DNA of 64,000 bases, from NCBI GenBank assembly GCA_003255065.1, contig QAOA01003368.1, positions 1,051,321-1,115,320 on the forward strand, in the 5' to 3' direction. Numbering within the stretch: position 1 is the first letter of the stretch; each line of letters begins with the position of its first letter. The translations under genes and the position numbers were made by a program. The notes under the pieces are model-generated. The model was not told where the DNA came from, made no database searches, and saw only the letters and a list, made by a program, of their open reading frames with translations. Of this stretch, positions 37,750 to 49,229 are shown piece after piece. The stretch comes from Cercis canadensis (taxonomy: Eukaryota; Streptophyta; Magnoliopsida; Fabales; Fabaceae).

Positions 37750-38310
37750 TAGAGGTGGAAAACGGGTTGGTCCGACCCATTTGGGCAAGGCCTAATCGAG
37801 CAGTGGGCCCATATTGGCAAGTTTTTTTGGGTCCAACAAAGGCTGCGGGCCAACCCATTTTTTTTAATTATTTTTATTTGTAATTACATTAAAATCTAAC
37901 AAAAGTTTAAGTTTTTTTTTTAGTGATTTTAGTTAAATTATTAATGAATTTAATTAAATAAATAAAATATGTATAAAGTAATAAATAAAATTAAAACAAA
38001 GAATCAAATACGTATAAAAAAATGCATGTAAGTGTAAATTTAAAATAAAAATGTCTAAGTAACTAAAATAATTATAATAGTATATCATACTTTAAAGTTT
38101 AAAGTTAAAAAACACAAAACACATACTAATATGATTTGGTAATCTTTCAACGAAAAAAAAAGGCCAATCCTGCCCGGCTCAAACCCGATTGGGTCACGGG
38201 CCAAATCAATCCATTTTTATTCGGGCCAACAAAATGAAAATTCAATCCTACTTTTTTTTTCGGGCAAAAACAGACTAACTCATTGGGCGTGGCCCATTCC
38301 CTCACCTTTA
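37750..38310. mobile_element. Non-autonomous hAT-type MITE (561 bp) with 8-bp target-site duplication AAGACAAG
   Basis: The left terminus TAGAGGTGGAAAACGGGTTG and the right terminus, read on the other strand as TAAAGGTGAGGGAATGGGCC, form an imperfect inverted repeat fitting the hAT YARNG start. The 8-mer AAGACAAG flanks it exactly (37742-37749 and 38311-38318). Both ends are rich in GGCCC/GGGCC words and the interior is AT-rich and non-coding. Confidence 0.88.
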
Positions 38311-38318
38311 AAGACAAG

Positions 38319-39210
38319 AACATCAATGAGCATGTGAAGAAGGCAAAAAGTGTACGGAGAAAGATGTCGCATTTAATGGCAACTTGCTAACTTTGAGTTG
38401 GATGGCAAGCAAGCTCATGCAATAATCCTTGTCGATTATCGGAAGGTTATTAACCTTCATCTTGGGCTTCTAAATATACAGCTGCAGCTGGAAATTGTAG
38501 AGGATCTTACCTAAGCAACCCAAGTAAATTAAACTCCAGAGGGAAGAGGCTCTAATCCAAGAATGGCACTTCCAATGGAAGACCTACTAATCCAAGAGGC
38601 TCGAACTCATATAGTTACAAAATATAAATTCGATATGTATGATGGGTTGATGCAATTCACCCTAGTTCATGATTTATTGATTATTTAAATTCATTTTAAA
38701 TATATAGAAGGTTATCAAAAAAATTTAATCTACAAGAAAGATATAAGTATTCGTAATTACAATACTTTTTTCTTAGACACACACGCAGAGACCATTCTGG
38801 AGAATCTTAATTTACAGAGAAGGAACGGAGAAGAAAACAAATAGAAGAGGACTCCATTAATTTCCTAATAGATTAGGTTAGTTTGGATGTAGATTAGAGT
38901 TTTCATTCCATTATAATCCAGTTTCAAATTTATTGGGTTGTAAAACATTGAATTTGAACCAAGGAACCATCTTCCAGCAAAAAAAAAATTTTAAAAAAAA
39001 AGGAAAAAAAATCAAGGAGCCATCATAAGATATGCATCAATGATAGCCATTCAAAATATACACTTATATAGAATATAAAACAAATTTTAGTATATTCTAA
39101 CTTATCTTAGATGATCATGATAATGGTGTACAAATGTCTCCCAAGAATTTTGAGAAAGCTCTTGCGAGCTCATGGCCGATGGCAGGAAGACACGTGTCTT
39201 GTTTTCAAAA
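38319..39210. other. Intergenic DNA
   Basis: No supported gene. AT-rich with A-runs at 38980-39010. Confidence 0.45.
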
Positions 39211-40164
39211 GGTTTGTTTGAGAATTGAAGGAGAAAGAAAGGGGAAGGATACAAGAAGAAATGGAGGGAAAGGAAAGGAAGGGAATGTGAGGGACTTTCT
39301 CTTTATTATTTGGATGATTAAAATGAGCAAATGGAGAGGAAAGAAAAGGAAGAAAAATAAAAATTTATAATTTTATAAATGTATCATTTATTTATAAAAT
39401 AAATATATTTAATATAAAATTTAATAATGTAATTCACTTTTTTTACATAAAAAAGTTTGTGACAAGACAAAACATTTGTTAGTGACACCAAACTATAAAT
39501 ACTTTTTTTTGAGAACTCCAGCTATAACTTTTTAATAAAAAATAACAGTGCATAAATTAAATGTGTGTGTGTTAAAATGTAGATTCATTAACAATATAAT
39601 ATTTATTAATGTTTTTAGAATTATTTTCTCTATGAGTAATAAAATAATCTACAAGAAACCAATATTTCATTTTTTTTCCAGTTTATTTTTCATTATATTC
39701 ATAGATGAAAACTGTCGCTAGCTTGTAAAAATTGAAACAAGGAGATTCAATACTAGACAAATCAATAAATCAATAAATAAAAGTTCGCATTTATTCTTGA
39801 CACAAGTTAAAAAAATCTGTTATAGAATATTTTAAATTGGAATATAATATAGGTCATGCAAACCTTGCTGCAATCAAAGTTAAGATACAGAAAATCTAAC
39901 ATACAAAATAATTAGTATAGGCTACTCTTACAAAGTTGAGGTTTTAGATTAAATATATTTAAATAGGGCTATAATAGTAAATTACTCATCTTTCCTCTTC
40001 AAACCATTCAAATTGGGAGAATACAAAAGTGAGACAAAAAAGAAATGTAAATGTTTGAGGTTTCCTTCTCTTTTTTAATCTTGAACTCCCAAACAATGAG
40101 ATAGACACATTTACTCATTTTCTTTCTTCTCATTTTTTCTCAATTTTAACTCTCAAACAGACCC
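39211..40164. mobile_element. Candidate PIF/Harbinger-like TIR element (~950 bp)
   Basis: The left end GGTTTGTTTGAGAATTGAAG and the right end, on the other strand, GGGTCTGTTTGAGAGTTAAA are inverted and related. The right flank is TAA but the left flank reads AAAA, so the 3-bp duplication is imperfect or mutated. The left interior is purine-rich (GGAAAG repeats), the rest AT-rich. There is no coding capacity. Confidence 0.5.
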
Positions 40165-42284
40165 TAAAGAGGATGCTTTGACCCTTAATGGTTATTTGCC
40201 ATGAATTTCAAGAAGGGAGAATTATCCAAATATTTTTTTTTTTAAGGAAAATATGTTTTAGAAACAAAAATTAATAACATGATGACTAATCATCAATGTG
40301 TGATTTTAAGTGGTCATTTTTTTTGGAAACACATTTTCCTTAGCTTTGTTTTGTGGTAAACTCTCACTTTCATGAAACTCAATAATTATATAAAGATGTA
40401 CACAATTTTCTTATAATTAATTTTTATCATTTCTCCTTAAAACCTATGATCCTATGAAACTGAACATTAGATCCTTTTTTATTCTTCAGTTTTTACACCC
40501 TAAATTTTCATGCAAACTTCGAAAAATTTGGGGGCCATAAATTTTTGTGTACCTGAGTACTATGTGGCTATAAAAATTTTGGAGGGAGGGGGACCTCCAC
40601 CCCTTAAAAGATCTGTCTTTGAATGCATGGCTGTGATTTACAACATAAGAGATACCTTCAGCAGCTTAATTAGTTGCAGCCTAAATAATTATTAGTTACT
40701 TATCTTATATTTGTTTATTTATTCAATACTCTACTTTTTACACCAAAAAAAAGGTCAATAATATGCTTCAACTCTTTGTGAATTACTTTCTTGCTGCATG
40801 CAAAATTTGAAAAAACAAAAAAAGAAAAACGGTGTGCATTAACTAATTTATACATATTGTTTGTTCTTTTCTCATTAATCATTGAGTTGTATTGCAAAAA
40901 GCCTCAAACAGTGAAAATACTGGTAAATTACACTGTTGAGGATGCAGGTATGGTTTGGCTAGTGGCACAACGTTCACAAACTGCATGAGAGACAAAACCT
41001 ATCAAAGTGTCTCACTCTGTTGGCCATGCAATGGTGTCAACAGTGGAAGTCGTACATTAATGGATGTCGCCTAGTCCCCGTATCTCACTACAATGTCATT
41101 TAACCACACCCACCTTATTGTTTTTATCTACGTTCTATTTTTTTTTTTATCACTTTTGTTTTGAGAAAATTTGAGATATACTTAAAAAAAAAAGTTGATC
41201 TAATTAAATAATTTAAGTTCTAACAATTGGCTCAATATAATACAGTGAGTTTATAAACCATGTATAAATAGTATTATTCATTCTTTTTAGATAGCTTTCA
41301 ATTATTTTCAATGAAGATAGGGATATAGATGTTATAACTGGGGACTTAGTTCTACACCATGCAAAATCACACAAATCAACAATGGAATGTCCTTTTCCTT
41401 ATGGCCCTCTATGTCTAATCATGGTTTACTGTTTCAGGGATCTGGATAAACCTTTCCAACTAAATCAATTCAAAGATGGTTTGTCCCTAAATTTTTTTTG
41501 ATGGTCCAATTTAATTAGGGATTGCATAAGAAAAAAGAAACTCGTGAAACTAAAGTAAATTCTAAAAATTATGAAAGAAACATGTTTATAATTTGTTTAT
41601 ATAAAAGTATAGAGGTTTTATATCAGTAGCAAGATAGATGATAGAATAATATAAGAAAACAACTATTTTTTTCTTTTTTCTTTTTTTCATTAGAATTTGG
41701 GCTATCGAATGTTAGTAGTTTATCTAAATGATCGTTTAGTATATCAAATGGTGATCACATTCTAAGCTATTTTCTGGAATTCAATCAATGTATTGTCTTC
41801 ATTAATTTTGTAAATTGATTTAAACTATTCTTATCAAATATAACTTATCTAACACCTATGTATAAGACTTTTTTTTTTATTTGATATATATAAGACTATA
41901 TTTTAAGAAAGGACATTTGTCTTTTATGATTAATGCTAATTTTATTCCACATTGATTCTATAAACTATCAAATTATGGAATAAAAATCATCATTCCACTC
42001 TAGTTAATTCATTCCAATCCCATTCCTTTTCTCATTGTGATTCTATATTTTCATTTGGTGTATCAAAATGAGATGTAATTTTTCTTTTAAAAAAAATGTA
42101 ACTGTACCTGCTTCCATTAAGATTTGGAGTGCACAACCAGTATGTTTTCTACTTAGACTAAATTTAAGTTTGCTTTCCTGAAAACGTGATCAAATTCCAT
42201 GTTCCGAGGTAAAAGCTCATCTCTATAGCTTTTGGCCTAAACCTGAACACACGTACGTGTTCTAAGGGAGACTAAACCGAGATA
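40165..42284. other. Intergenic DNA, possible old MITE remnant at 41730-42075
   Basis: No gene is supported. At 41735-41790 and 42010-42073 weakly inverted words occur (ATATCAAATGGTGATCACATTC against TCATTTGGTGTATCAAAATG), which may be the ends of an eroded TIR element. No duplication was found. Confidence 0.35.
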
Positions 42285-42293
42285 CAAACATTC

Positions 42294-42715
42294 GGCAATT
42301 TGACTAGAATAGCACACTTATACTAACTAATTATATAAAATGGGTCTTTTTCAAAGTATTTAATAAGAAGGGGCAGTTTTAAATTTTTTAATATTTTTTC
42401 GACCAATATAGAACACGTTTTACCTCTCTAAAGCAGGTTCAAACTGAACACGTTTTATACATAACGCGTGTTTGCCTTTAACTGAAATATGGCCTGAGAA
42501 ATTGTGAATGGAACACGCTTTATACATAAAACGCGTTTCAAAGAAAAACGCTTTATGTATAAAGCGTTTGAAACATGTTTTATGTATAAAGCGTATTCTT
42601 CACTGATCGAAAAATTATTAAACAATTCAAAACTATCATTTCTAGGTAAATACTTTGAATAGTACCCATTTTATGTAATTACTTTGTCTAATTGTGCTAT
42701 TCTGGTCAAATTGCC
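42294..42715. mobile_element. Mutator-like MITE (422 bp) with ~95-bp terminal inverted repeats and 9-bp duplication CAAACATTC
   Basis: The left arm GGCAATTTGACTAGAATAGC and the right arm, read on the other strand as GGCAATTTGACCAGAATAGC, start inverted repeats that remain alignable for about 95 bases. The 9-mer CAAACATTC is repeated exactly at 42285-42293 and 42716-42724, the hallmark length of Mutator transposition. The core repeats the word ACGYTTTATRYATAAARCGY four times in both orientations, including the near-palindrome ACGCTTTATGTATAAAGCGT at 42548-42567. There is no coding capacity. Confidence 0.88.
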
Positions 42716-42932
42716 CAAACATTCACTTAAAATTGTAAACTTTGTTAAGGTTCATTTAATTCATTTCAAATTTGAAACCAAATCAAATCACAATATGGGT
42801 ATGTTTGGTTGGGGAGTAAAAAGAGTAAAATTAAGGGAGTAAGATTTACTTTGTTATAAATATGTTTGGTTGTAAAAATAAATTTAGAGAAACTATTTAG
42901 GAGACTAATAGAGAGGGAAATATTTTGAGCAA

Positions 42933-43258
42933 TGATAGGGAAGAAGTAAACCATACTCATGAACCAGAAAACCAGCATTATGCAGCAAGGAATAATGGAA
43001 CAACTACCACTAGACCAACACGTATTAGCAAGACACCAGCATGGTGGAGCAATTACAAAAACTTCTAGAATATTAGAGCATCTAGCAGTTAGTTAGAGAT
43101 CCGAGAATATAGGAATTGTCTAACTAAATATTGTTATGCATTGGGTTATATATTGTATTTCCTTCAGACTAATGAGATAAGCAATTTTTCAGAAAATTCC
43201 CTTCCTTCTCTAATTTTTCTTCGAGGAACTTAGCCTCTGGAATAAGTTTTCCCTATCA
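42933..43258 (+). repeat. 5' LTR of the gypsy element
   Basis: TG...CA ends with the 10-bp inversion TGATAGGGAA/TTCCCTATCA. The last 222 bases recur at 43287-43508 because of the contig overlap, so that second piece is an artefact rather than a third LTR. Confidence 0.9.
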
Positions 43259-43535
43259 AATTGGTGCTTTCATGCCATGACTGACNCAGCATGGTGGAGC
43301 AATTACAAAAACTTCTAGAATATTAGAGCATCTAGCAGTTAGTTAGAGATCCGAGAATATAGGAATTGTCTAACTAAATATTGTTATGCATTGGGTTATA
43401 TATTGTATTTCCTTCAGACTAATGAGATAAGCAATTTTTCAGAAAATTCCCTTCCTTCTCTAATTTTTCTTCGAGGAACTTAGCCTCTGGAATAAGTTTT
43501 CCCTATCAAATTGGTGCTTTCATGCCATGACTGAC
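43037..43535. repeat. False tandem duplication at contig join (N at 43286) in the 5' LTR and leader
   Basis: Bases 43037-43285 and 43287-43535 are 249-base copies that look identical. The join lies in repetitive DNA, so contigs from two element copies could also have been brought together here. Confidence 0.85.
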
Positions 43536-44789
43536 CTCACTCGCTCTAAAGCGGTTGCCCCTGACAAATTGGAAGATGCCATTGCCAAACTCGCCCTCTC
43601 TCAAGCCAGCATCCATAAATGTCTGGACGAGGTGGTTTCTAAGCTTCACACTCTGGAAACCAAGTCCGCCTCTACTTCCACACCACCGATGGAAAATTCT
43701 GGTTCGACAAATCTTCACACCTCTGATCGTTCCACCAGTTTTCCTCGATCTTCTTTCAAACTTGATGTTCCCCGTTTTGATGGCTCCGATCCCTTAGGTT
43801 GGACTTTCAAAATTAACCAGTTCTTCGACTACCATAGCACCCCCGATGACCAACGCCTCACTATTGCCTCCTTTTACATGGATGGCCTTGCTCTCGGTTG
43901 GTTCCAATGGATGCACGCCAATGGCCAATTGCGTTCCTGGTCGACCTTCCTGCAAGCTTTGACCTTTCGTTTTGCCCCATCTCAATATGAGGACCCCACT
44001 GGTACCTTATTCAAACTCACCCAAATTGCATCTGTGGCTGACTATCAAACAACTTTTGAATCCTTAGCTAATCGCATAGTGGGATTGCCATCTCCCTTTC
44101 TCCTTAGCTGTTTCATCTCTGGACTTAAACCGAACATCAAACGCGAGGTCCAAGCCTTGCAACCTCATTCGTTATCTCAAGCGGTGGGTCTTGCTAAGCT
44201 TCAGGAAGACAAGCTTCTCGACTCCTCTACGCGTTTCAAGCCTAAATCGAATGTCCCTCCCAATTCTACTTTTCTTTCGCCATTTTCCAAACAGCCATAC
44301 ATGCCCCCTAATTCCTTGCCCTTACTGCCTAACCCACCGCCTAAATTCCCAATTAAACGTCTTACACCAGCGGAAATGCAAGTGCGCCGAGAGAAAGGAC
44401 TGTGCTTCAACTGCGATGAGAAATTCCGCACCGGCCATTGTTGTAAATCAAAATTTCTTCTCCTAATGGGTGAAGAAGAAGATCCTGTCCATGCCCTCAA
44501 CGTGATCCCTCCTTTGACTGAAACGGACGCGGCTCAAGTAGTGGACCCGGGGCCTGATGAAGCCCAAATAAGTTTACATGCATTACTGGGCCACTCCGTG
44601 CCTGAAACACTTCGGGTTGTAGGAAAGGTACACCAATATGAACTTCAAGTGTTAATAGATAGTGGCAGTACCCATAATTTCATCCAAAACCGCTTAGCCA
44701 AATTTCTGGGCCTCCCCACCTCCCATGGCCGTAACTTCAGTGTGTTGGTGGGCAATGGGGAAGAACTCTCTTGTAACCTTTTTGTGTAA
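43527..44789 (+). pseudogene. gag and protease portion of the gypsy element (open to a frame break)
   Basis: The 420-codon frame starts at an ATG next to the primer-binding site. A gag capsid-like domain (about 70-190) includes FDGSDPLGWTFKINQFFDYH. A zinc-knuckle-like cluster CFNCDEKFRTGHCC lies near residue 293, followed by the retropepsin active site VLIDSGSTHNFI. The frame terminates at 44787, just past the protease, because the reading frame shifts at a T5 run (44779-44783); the next frame carries on directly with the expected downstream sequence. A shift inside the protease looks like a mutation rather than programmed frameshifting. Confidence 0.88.
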
Positions 44790-47700
44790 GGATGTTCCTC
44801 TGCTCTTACAAACTCATGCTTGCAAAGTGGATCTCTTCCTTTTACCCATCAGTAGAGCAGACATTGTATTAGGGGTCCAGTGGCTTAAGAGCCTCGGCCC
44901 CATTCTCACTGATTATAGCACTTTAACCATGAAATTCATTTGGGATGGGCAACTGGTGCAATTGGTGGGTCAACCAAAAACTCCCATTTCTGAAATCACT
45001 GGACCCCAAATGAAAAGATTGGCTGCGATGGAATCCATAGCTGAATATTTCCATCTTCAGGTCTCCATTTTAAAGGACCCTCCACCTTTCAAAGAGGTAC
45101 CGATGGAACCCTTCTCTCCCAAATTACACTCCTTACTTCAGCGATTTCCCATGCTTTTTGAAGACCCAACATCACTTCCGCCACCTCGTGCCATTGATCA
45201 TCAAATTCATTTAGATACTAGGGCTTCACCGGTGAATGTTCGACCCTACCGCTACCCACATTTCCAAAAAAATGAGATACAAACCTTGATTAAAGAAATG
45301 CTTGCAATAGGGATTACTTGTAACAGCACCAGTGCCTTCTCTTCCCCTGTACTGTTGGTAAAGAAGAAAGATGGCTCATGGCGATTTTGTGTAGATTATC
45401 GTGCTTTGAATACGATCACTGTCAAGAATCGTTTTCCAATTCCAATGATTGATGAGCTATTGGATGAACTGGCGGGAGCTCAATGGTTCTCAAAATTGGA
45501 CTTACGGGCAGGCTACCGTCAAATCCGCATGGCTGAGCAGGATGTGCACAAAACGGCTTTCAGAACTCACGAAGGACACTACGAGTTCTTGGTAATGCTG
45601 TTTGGACTATGCAATGCCCCTGCCACATTCCAAGCTACAATGAATTCGCTCTTCAATCTTCACCTACGTAAGTTCATCATTGTGTTTTTTGACGATATTC
45701 TAGTTTATAGCAAATCACTGAATGAACATTTATATCATTTGGAACTCGCTCTCAACTGTCTTAAAGAAGCTCAGTTCTTTCTAAAGAAAACTAAATGCTC
45801 ATTTTGTCAACAAACAATAGAGTATCTGGGACATGTGATCTCTACAACGGGTGTCGCTCCAGATAGTGAGAAAATTGATGCCATGTTGAAATGGCCAGTT
45901 CCACGTTCAATCAAAGCTCTGCGGGGGTTCTTGGGACTCACAGGGTTTTACCGCAAATTTATTAGGCATTATGCCTCCATTGCAGCTCCTCTCACTGATC
46001 TTTTAAAAAAGGATGCTTTTCAATGGAATGTGGTTGCCCAAGAGGCTTTCTGTGCATTAAAACAAGCCTTAGCTTCGGCGCCTGTTCTAGCTCTTCCAAA
46101 TTTTGAGCAAGAATTTGTATTACAATCGGATGCTTCCGGGGTAGCAATGGGAGCAGTTTTGACTCAGCATAAACACCCAATCGCATACTTCAGTAAGAAG
46201 TTTTGTCCTCGCCTAGCTTCATCGTCTACTTATGTCCGCGAACTACATGCCATCACCAGTGCAGTCAAAAAGTGGCGACAGTACCTACTGGGCAGAAGAT
46301 TTATCATTGAAACTGATCAAAAGAGTATCAAGGAACTCATAACACAGGTGATACAAACTCCGGATCAGCATTTTTATTTATCCAAGCTATTAGGATTTGA
46401 CTATGTTATCAATTACAAGCCTGGGAGTGAAAACCGAGCTGCAGATGCCTTATCAAGAGTATCTTCTGATCAACAAGGGCAGTGCTTGGCTTTGTCGATT
46501 CCACACTTCCTTTTTGTTGATAGAGTAAGAGCAGAAATAGCCACTGATCCAGAACTCCTTCAGCTTCGCAACGAGATTCAACAGGAACCTTCTAAACATC
46601 CCCACATGCACACTGCAGATGGCCTGCTATTCTTTAAAGGAAAACTCCTTTTAGGTGCTAACTCTTCTCTTAAGCATGCCTTAATTGAAGAATTTCATGC
46701 ATCACCACTAGGAGGGCACGCTGGAATTGCTAAAACTGTTAGTCGCTTGTCAGATAACTTTCATTGGACTGGTCTCAAAACTGAAGTTGCGAAATTTATT
46801 AAGGAATGCAGAGTTTGCCAGCTGATTAAGTCCCTAACTCAAGCCCCAGGAGGACTATTACAACCCATTCCAATTCCTTCCCAATTGTGGGAAGATCTTT
46901 CTTTGGATTTCATCACCGGGTTACCTTTTTGCCAGGGCAAAACCACTGTTTTAGTTGTCGTAGACCGCTTTTCAAAAGAGGCTCACTTCGGAACTCTCCC
47001 TACTCATCACTCAGCCACTCAAGTTGCAGAACTTTTTGCTACAATGGTGTGCAAATTACATGGTTTCCCTAAAAGTCTTATCTCGGACAGAGATCCTATC
47101 TTTCTTAGTCGATTTTGGCAAGAGCTATTTCAGCTCAGTGGCACCAAACTCAGAATGAGTACAGCTTATCACCCTCAAACTGACGGGCAGACAGAAGTGG
47201 TCAACAGAACATTGCAGTAATATTTGCGTGCCTTTGTGCACAATGAACCAAAACAGTGGGGCCACTTCCTCCACTGGGCAGAATGGTGTTACAACACCTC
47301 GGTTCATTCATCCACTGGATTCACACCTTTTCAAGTGATGTTTAGTAGACCTCCACCTGCTATTCCACATTATATAATTGGGTCATCTTCAATTGCAGCT
47401 GTTGACCTTGATTGCAGCACGAGGGATAGAATCTGTGCCAAGTTGAGAGCAAACCTCGAGAAAGCTCAACGAGTTATGAAGGAGATTGCTAATAAAAAAC
47501 GGTCTAATGTGGAGTTTAAAGTGGGAGACTGGGTCTATGTTCATCTTAGGCCATCTAGACAAGTTTCGATTGCTGGGAGAAGCAACCAAAAGCTCACAAA
47601 ACGATTTTATGGGCCTTTCCAAATTCTGGAATGCATCGGATCAGTTGCCTATAAATTGGACTTACCCTTAACAGCAAAGATTCACAATGTGTTCCATTGT

Positions 47701-48102
47701 TCTATTCTCAAATTGCACCACGGGCCTCTGAATACTACTGTCCTAGCCCTTCCTCCTGAAATCATTAACCATAAACCACTCATTCAACCAGTGGCCATTT
47801 TGGATCGCAAAACCCAGTCTTCAGAATCAGGACATCATGATATGGTTTTGGTACAATGGCAAGGTCTACCACTTGAAGATACATCATGGGAAGATCTGTC
47901 TCAATTGCAATTAGACTACCCACAGGTGCACCTTGAGGACAAGGTGGTTGTGGAAGAAGGAAGGAATGATAGGGAAGAAGTAAACCATACTCATGAACCA
48001 GAAAACCAGCATTATGCAGCAAGGAATAATGGAACAATTACCACTAGACCAACATGTATTAGCAAGACACCAGCATGGTGGAGCAATTACAAAAACTTCT
48101 AG
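44782..48102 (+). pseudogene. pol portion: RT, RNase H, integrase, chromodomain (one in-frame stop)
   Basis: The frame is open except for a TAA at 47218-47220. Reverse transcriptase has FCVDYRALN (near 45390) and the catalytic FFDDIL (near 45690). RNase H has LQSDASG (near 46120). Integrase has a zinc-binding H-H-C-C region (46697-46830), DDE residues in LDFITG (46905), LISDRD (47085) and TDGQTE (47180). A C-terminal chromodomain-like segment, MVLVQWQGLPLEDTSWEDL, lies at about 47840-47900. The stop falls just after the integrase catalytic core and would remove the integrase C-terminus and chromodomain. The frame runs through the polypurine tract and ends 45 codons inside the 3' LTR. Confidence 0.9.
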
Positions 48103-48292
48103 AATATTAGAGCATCTAGCAGTTAGTTAGAGATCCGGGAATATAGGAATTGTCTAACTAAATATTGTTATGCATTGGGTTATATATTGTATTTCCTTCA
48201 GACTAATGAGATAAGCAATTTTTTAGAAAATTTCCTTCCTTCTCTAATTTTTCTTCAAGGAACTTAGCCTCTGGAATAAGTTTTCCCTATCA
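47967..48292 (+). repeat. 3' LTR of the gypsy element
   Basis: 326 bp, same length and ends as the 5' LTR with six transitions between them. Its first 136 bases are also the 3' end of the pol reading frame. Confidence 0.9.
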
Positions 48293-48480
48293 AATTCCCT
48301 TTACCAATTCCGCATATTCTCAAACTCTTCTTCCTTCTTCCTCTCTTCATCTCCTCAAATCATTAAACATACCAAATATAACTAAAGAATAATGTTTACA
48401 CCCATTGTCACTCCTTGAAAAAAAAAGGACACTTCCTTAATTAATGTTTACCTCTTTACCCCCTTACCAAACATATTCAT

Positions 48481-49229
48481 ACATAAAAAATTTCCTACTT
48501 CCATATGGATTTGGTGTGGTCTCATAATTAACTCATAAGCAAGTATTTGAGTCATTTAGATTAAAAATGGGATAATTACTAATCTGGATATCCGGTAGAA
48601 ATATCTACCCCAGTAGAAACTCATTCACCACTACTAGAATTCATTACTTTGGTTAATGATTTTTTACAATTAAATGTACAAGCTATTTGGTTTGATAATT
48701 CGATAAAGATTGACCCTTTAATGTGTTTGGAACATGTGTAGGATTAATTAAGCGTTAATAATTAAGCTATAGCCAGACCAACTAGGTCGTGTTAATTAAG
48801 AGCTAGTGTCATGCATGTCTCTAAGGAAGGGCATAAAACCTTTTTGTTAGACGAGGGCTAATACCCCTTGAGACAAATTGCAGCCATTTGTTCCCACTAT
48901 ATTCTGTTTTTATTAGGAAAATAAAACCGAATACATCTATTTTTTACATTTTTATTAAAAACAAATAGAGAGAGGGAGAGAGATAATGGTAGGTTATGAG
49001 ATTCTATATGTATGTAAGCTATAAATACGTACTATTTTTTGGGTTTCATATCCTCGTGGCCACTTTTCAGCCATTTAGAAAATACAAGACTATTGATTTT
49101 TAAAAAAATGGGAACTAGTATATATGTGCCTGTAGAGGTTATAAAGATAGCAAGTCAGAGAAGCATATCAAAAGCATATATCTTGCTACTTTGTTTCTGG
49201 CAAGAGAAGAATTCTGGAGTACTATAGAT
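48481..49229. other. Intergenic region and RGF/GLV gene promoter
   Basis: No other gene is seen. The stretch before 49230 is the likely promoter and leader of the peptide gene; TATATATG-type words occur near 49117 but a specific TATA box is not assigned. Confidence 0.4.

Larger units (their letters stand above)
42933..48292 (+). mobile_element. Ty3/gypsy chromovirus LTR retrotransposon, Reina-type, degenerate
   Basis: Two 326-bp LTRs (42933-43258 and 47967-48292) both start TGATAGGGAA and end TTCCCTATCA, a perfect 10-bp terminal inversion. A primer-binding-site-like TGGTGCTTTCATG follows the 5' LTR (43512 in the second copy). A purine tract GGAAGAAGGAAGGAA abuts the 3' LTR. The internal order gag, protease, RT, RNase H, integrase, chromodomain identifies a chromovirus; the short LTRs and total of about 5.1 kb after correcting the duplicated join fit the Reina lineage. 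LTRs differ at six sites, all transitions (about 1.8%), so the insertion is fairly recent. No 5-bp target duplication is seen (flanks AGCAA and AATTC). The element is broken by a frame break and a stop. Confidence 0.92.
42794..48480. mobile_element. Old TIR MITE split by a Ty3/gypsy insertion (arms 42794-42932 and 48293-48480)
   Basis: The left arm begins ATGGGTATGTTTGGTTGGGG. The right arm ends, on the other strand, as ATGAATATGTTTGGTAAGGG. Both then continue into GTAAA-rich sequence. Together the arms make about 327 bp, the size of a typical Harbinger-like MITE. The gypsy element occupies everything between. Flanking duplication of the MITE is not clear. Confidence 0.6.

Noticed and set aside
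43287..43508. An apparent third, partial LTR
   Set aside because: It is part of a 249-base repeat exactly bounded by the N at 43286, so it is a contig overlap.
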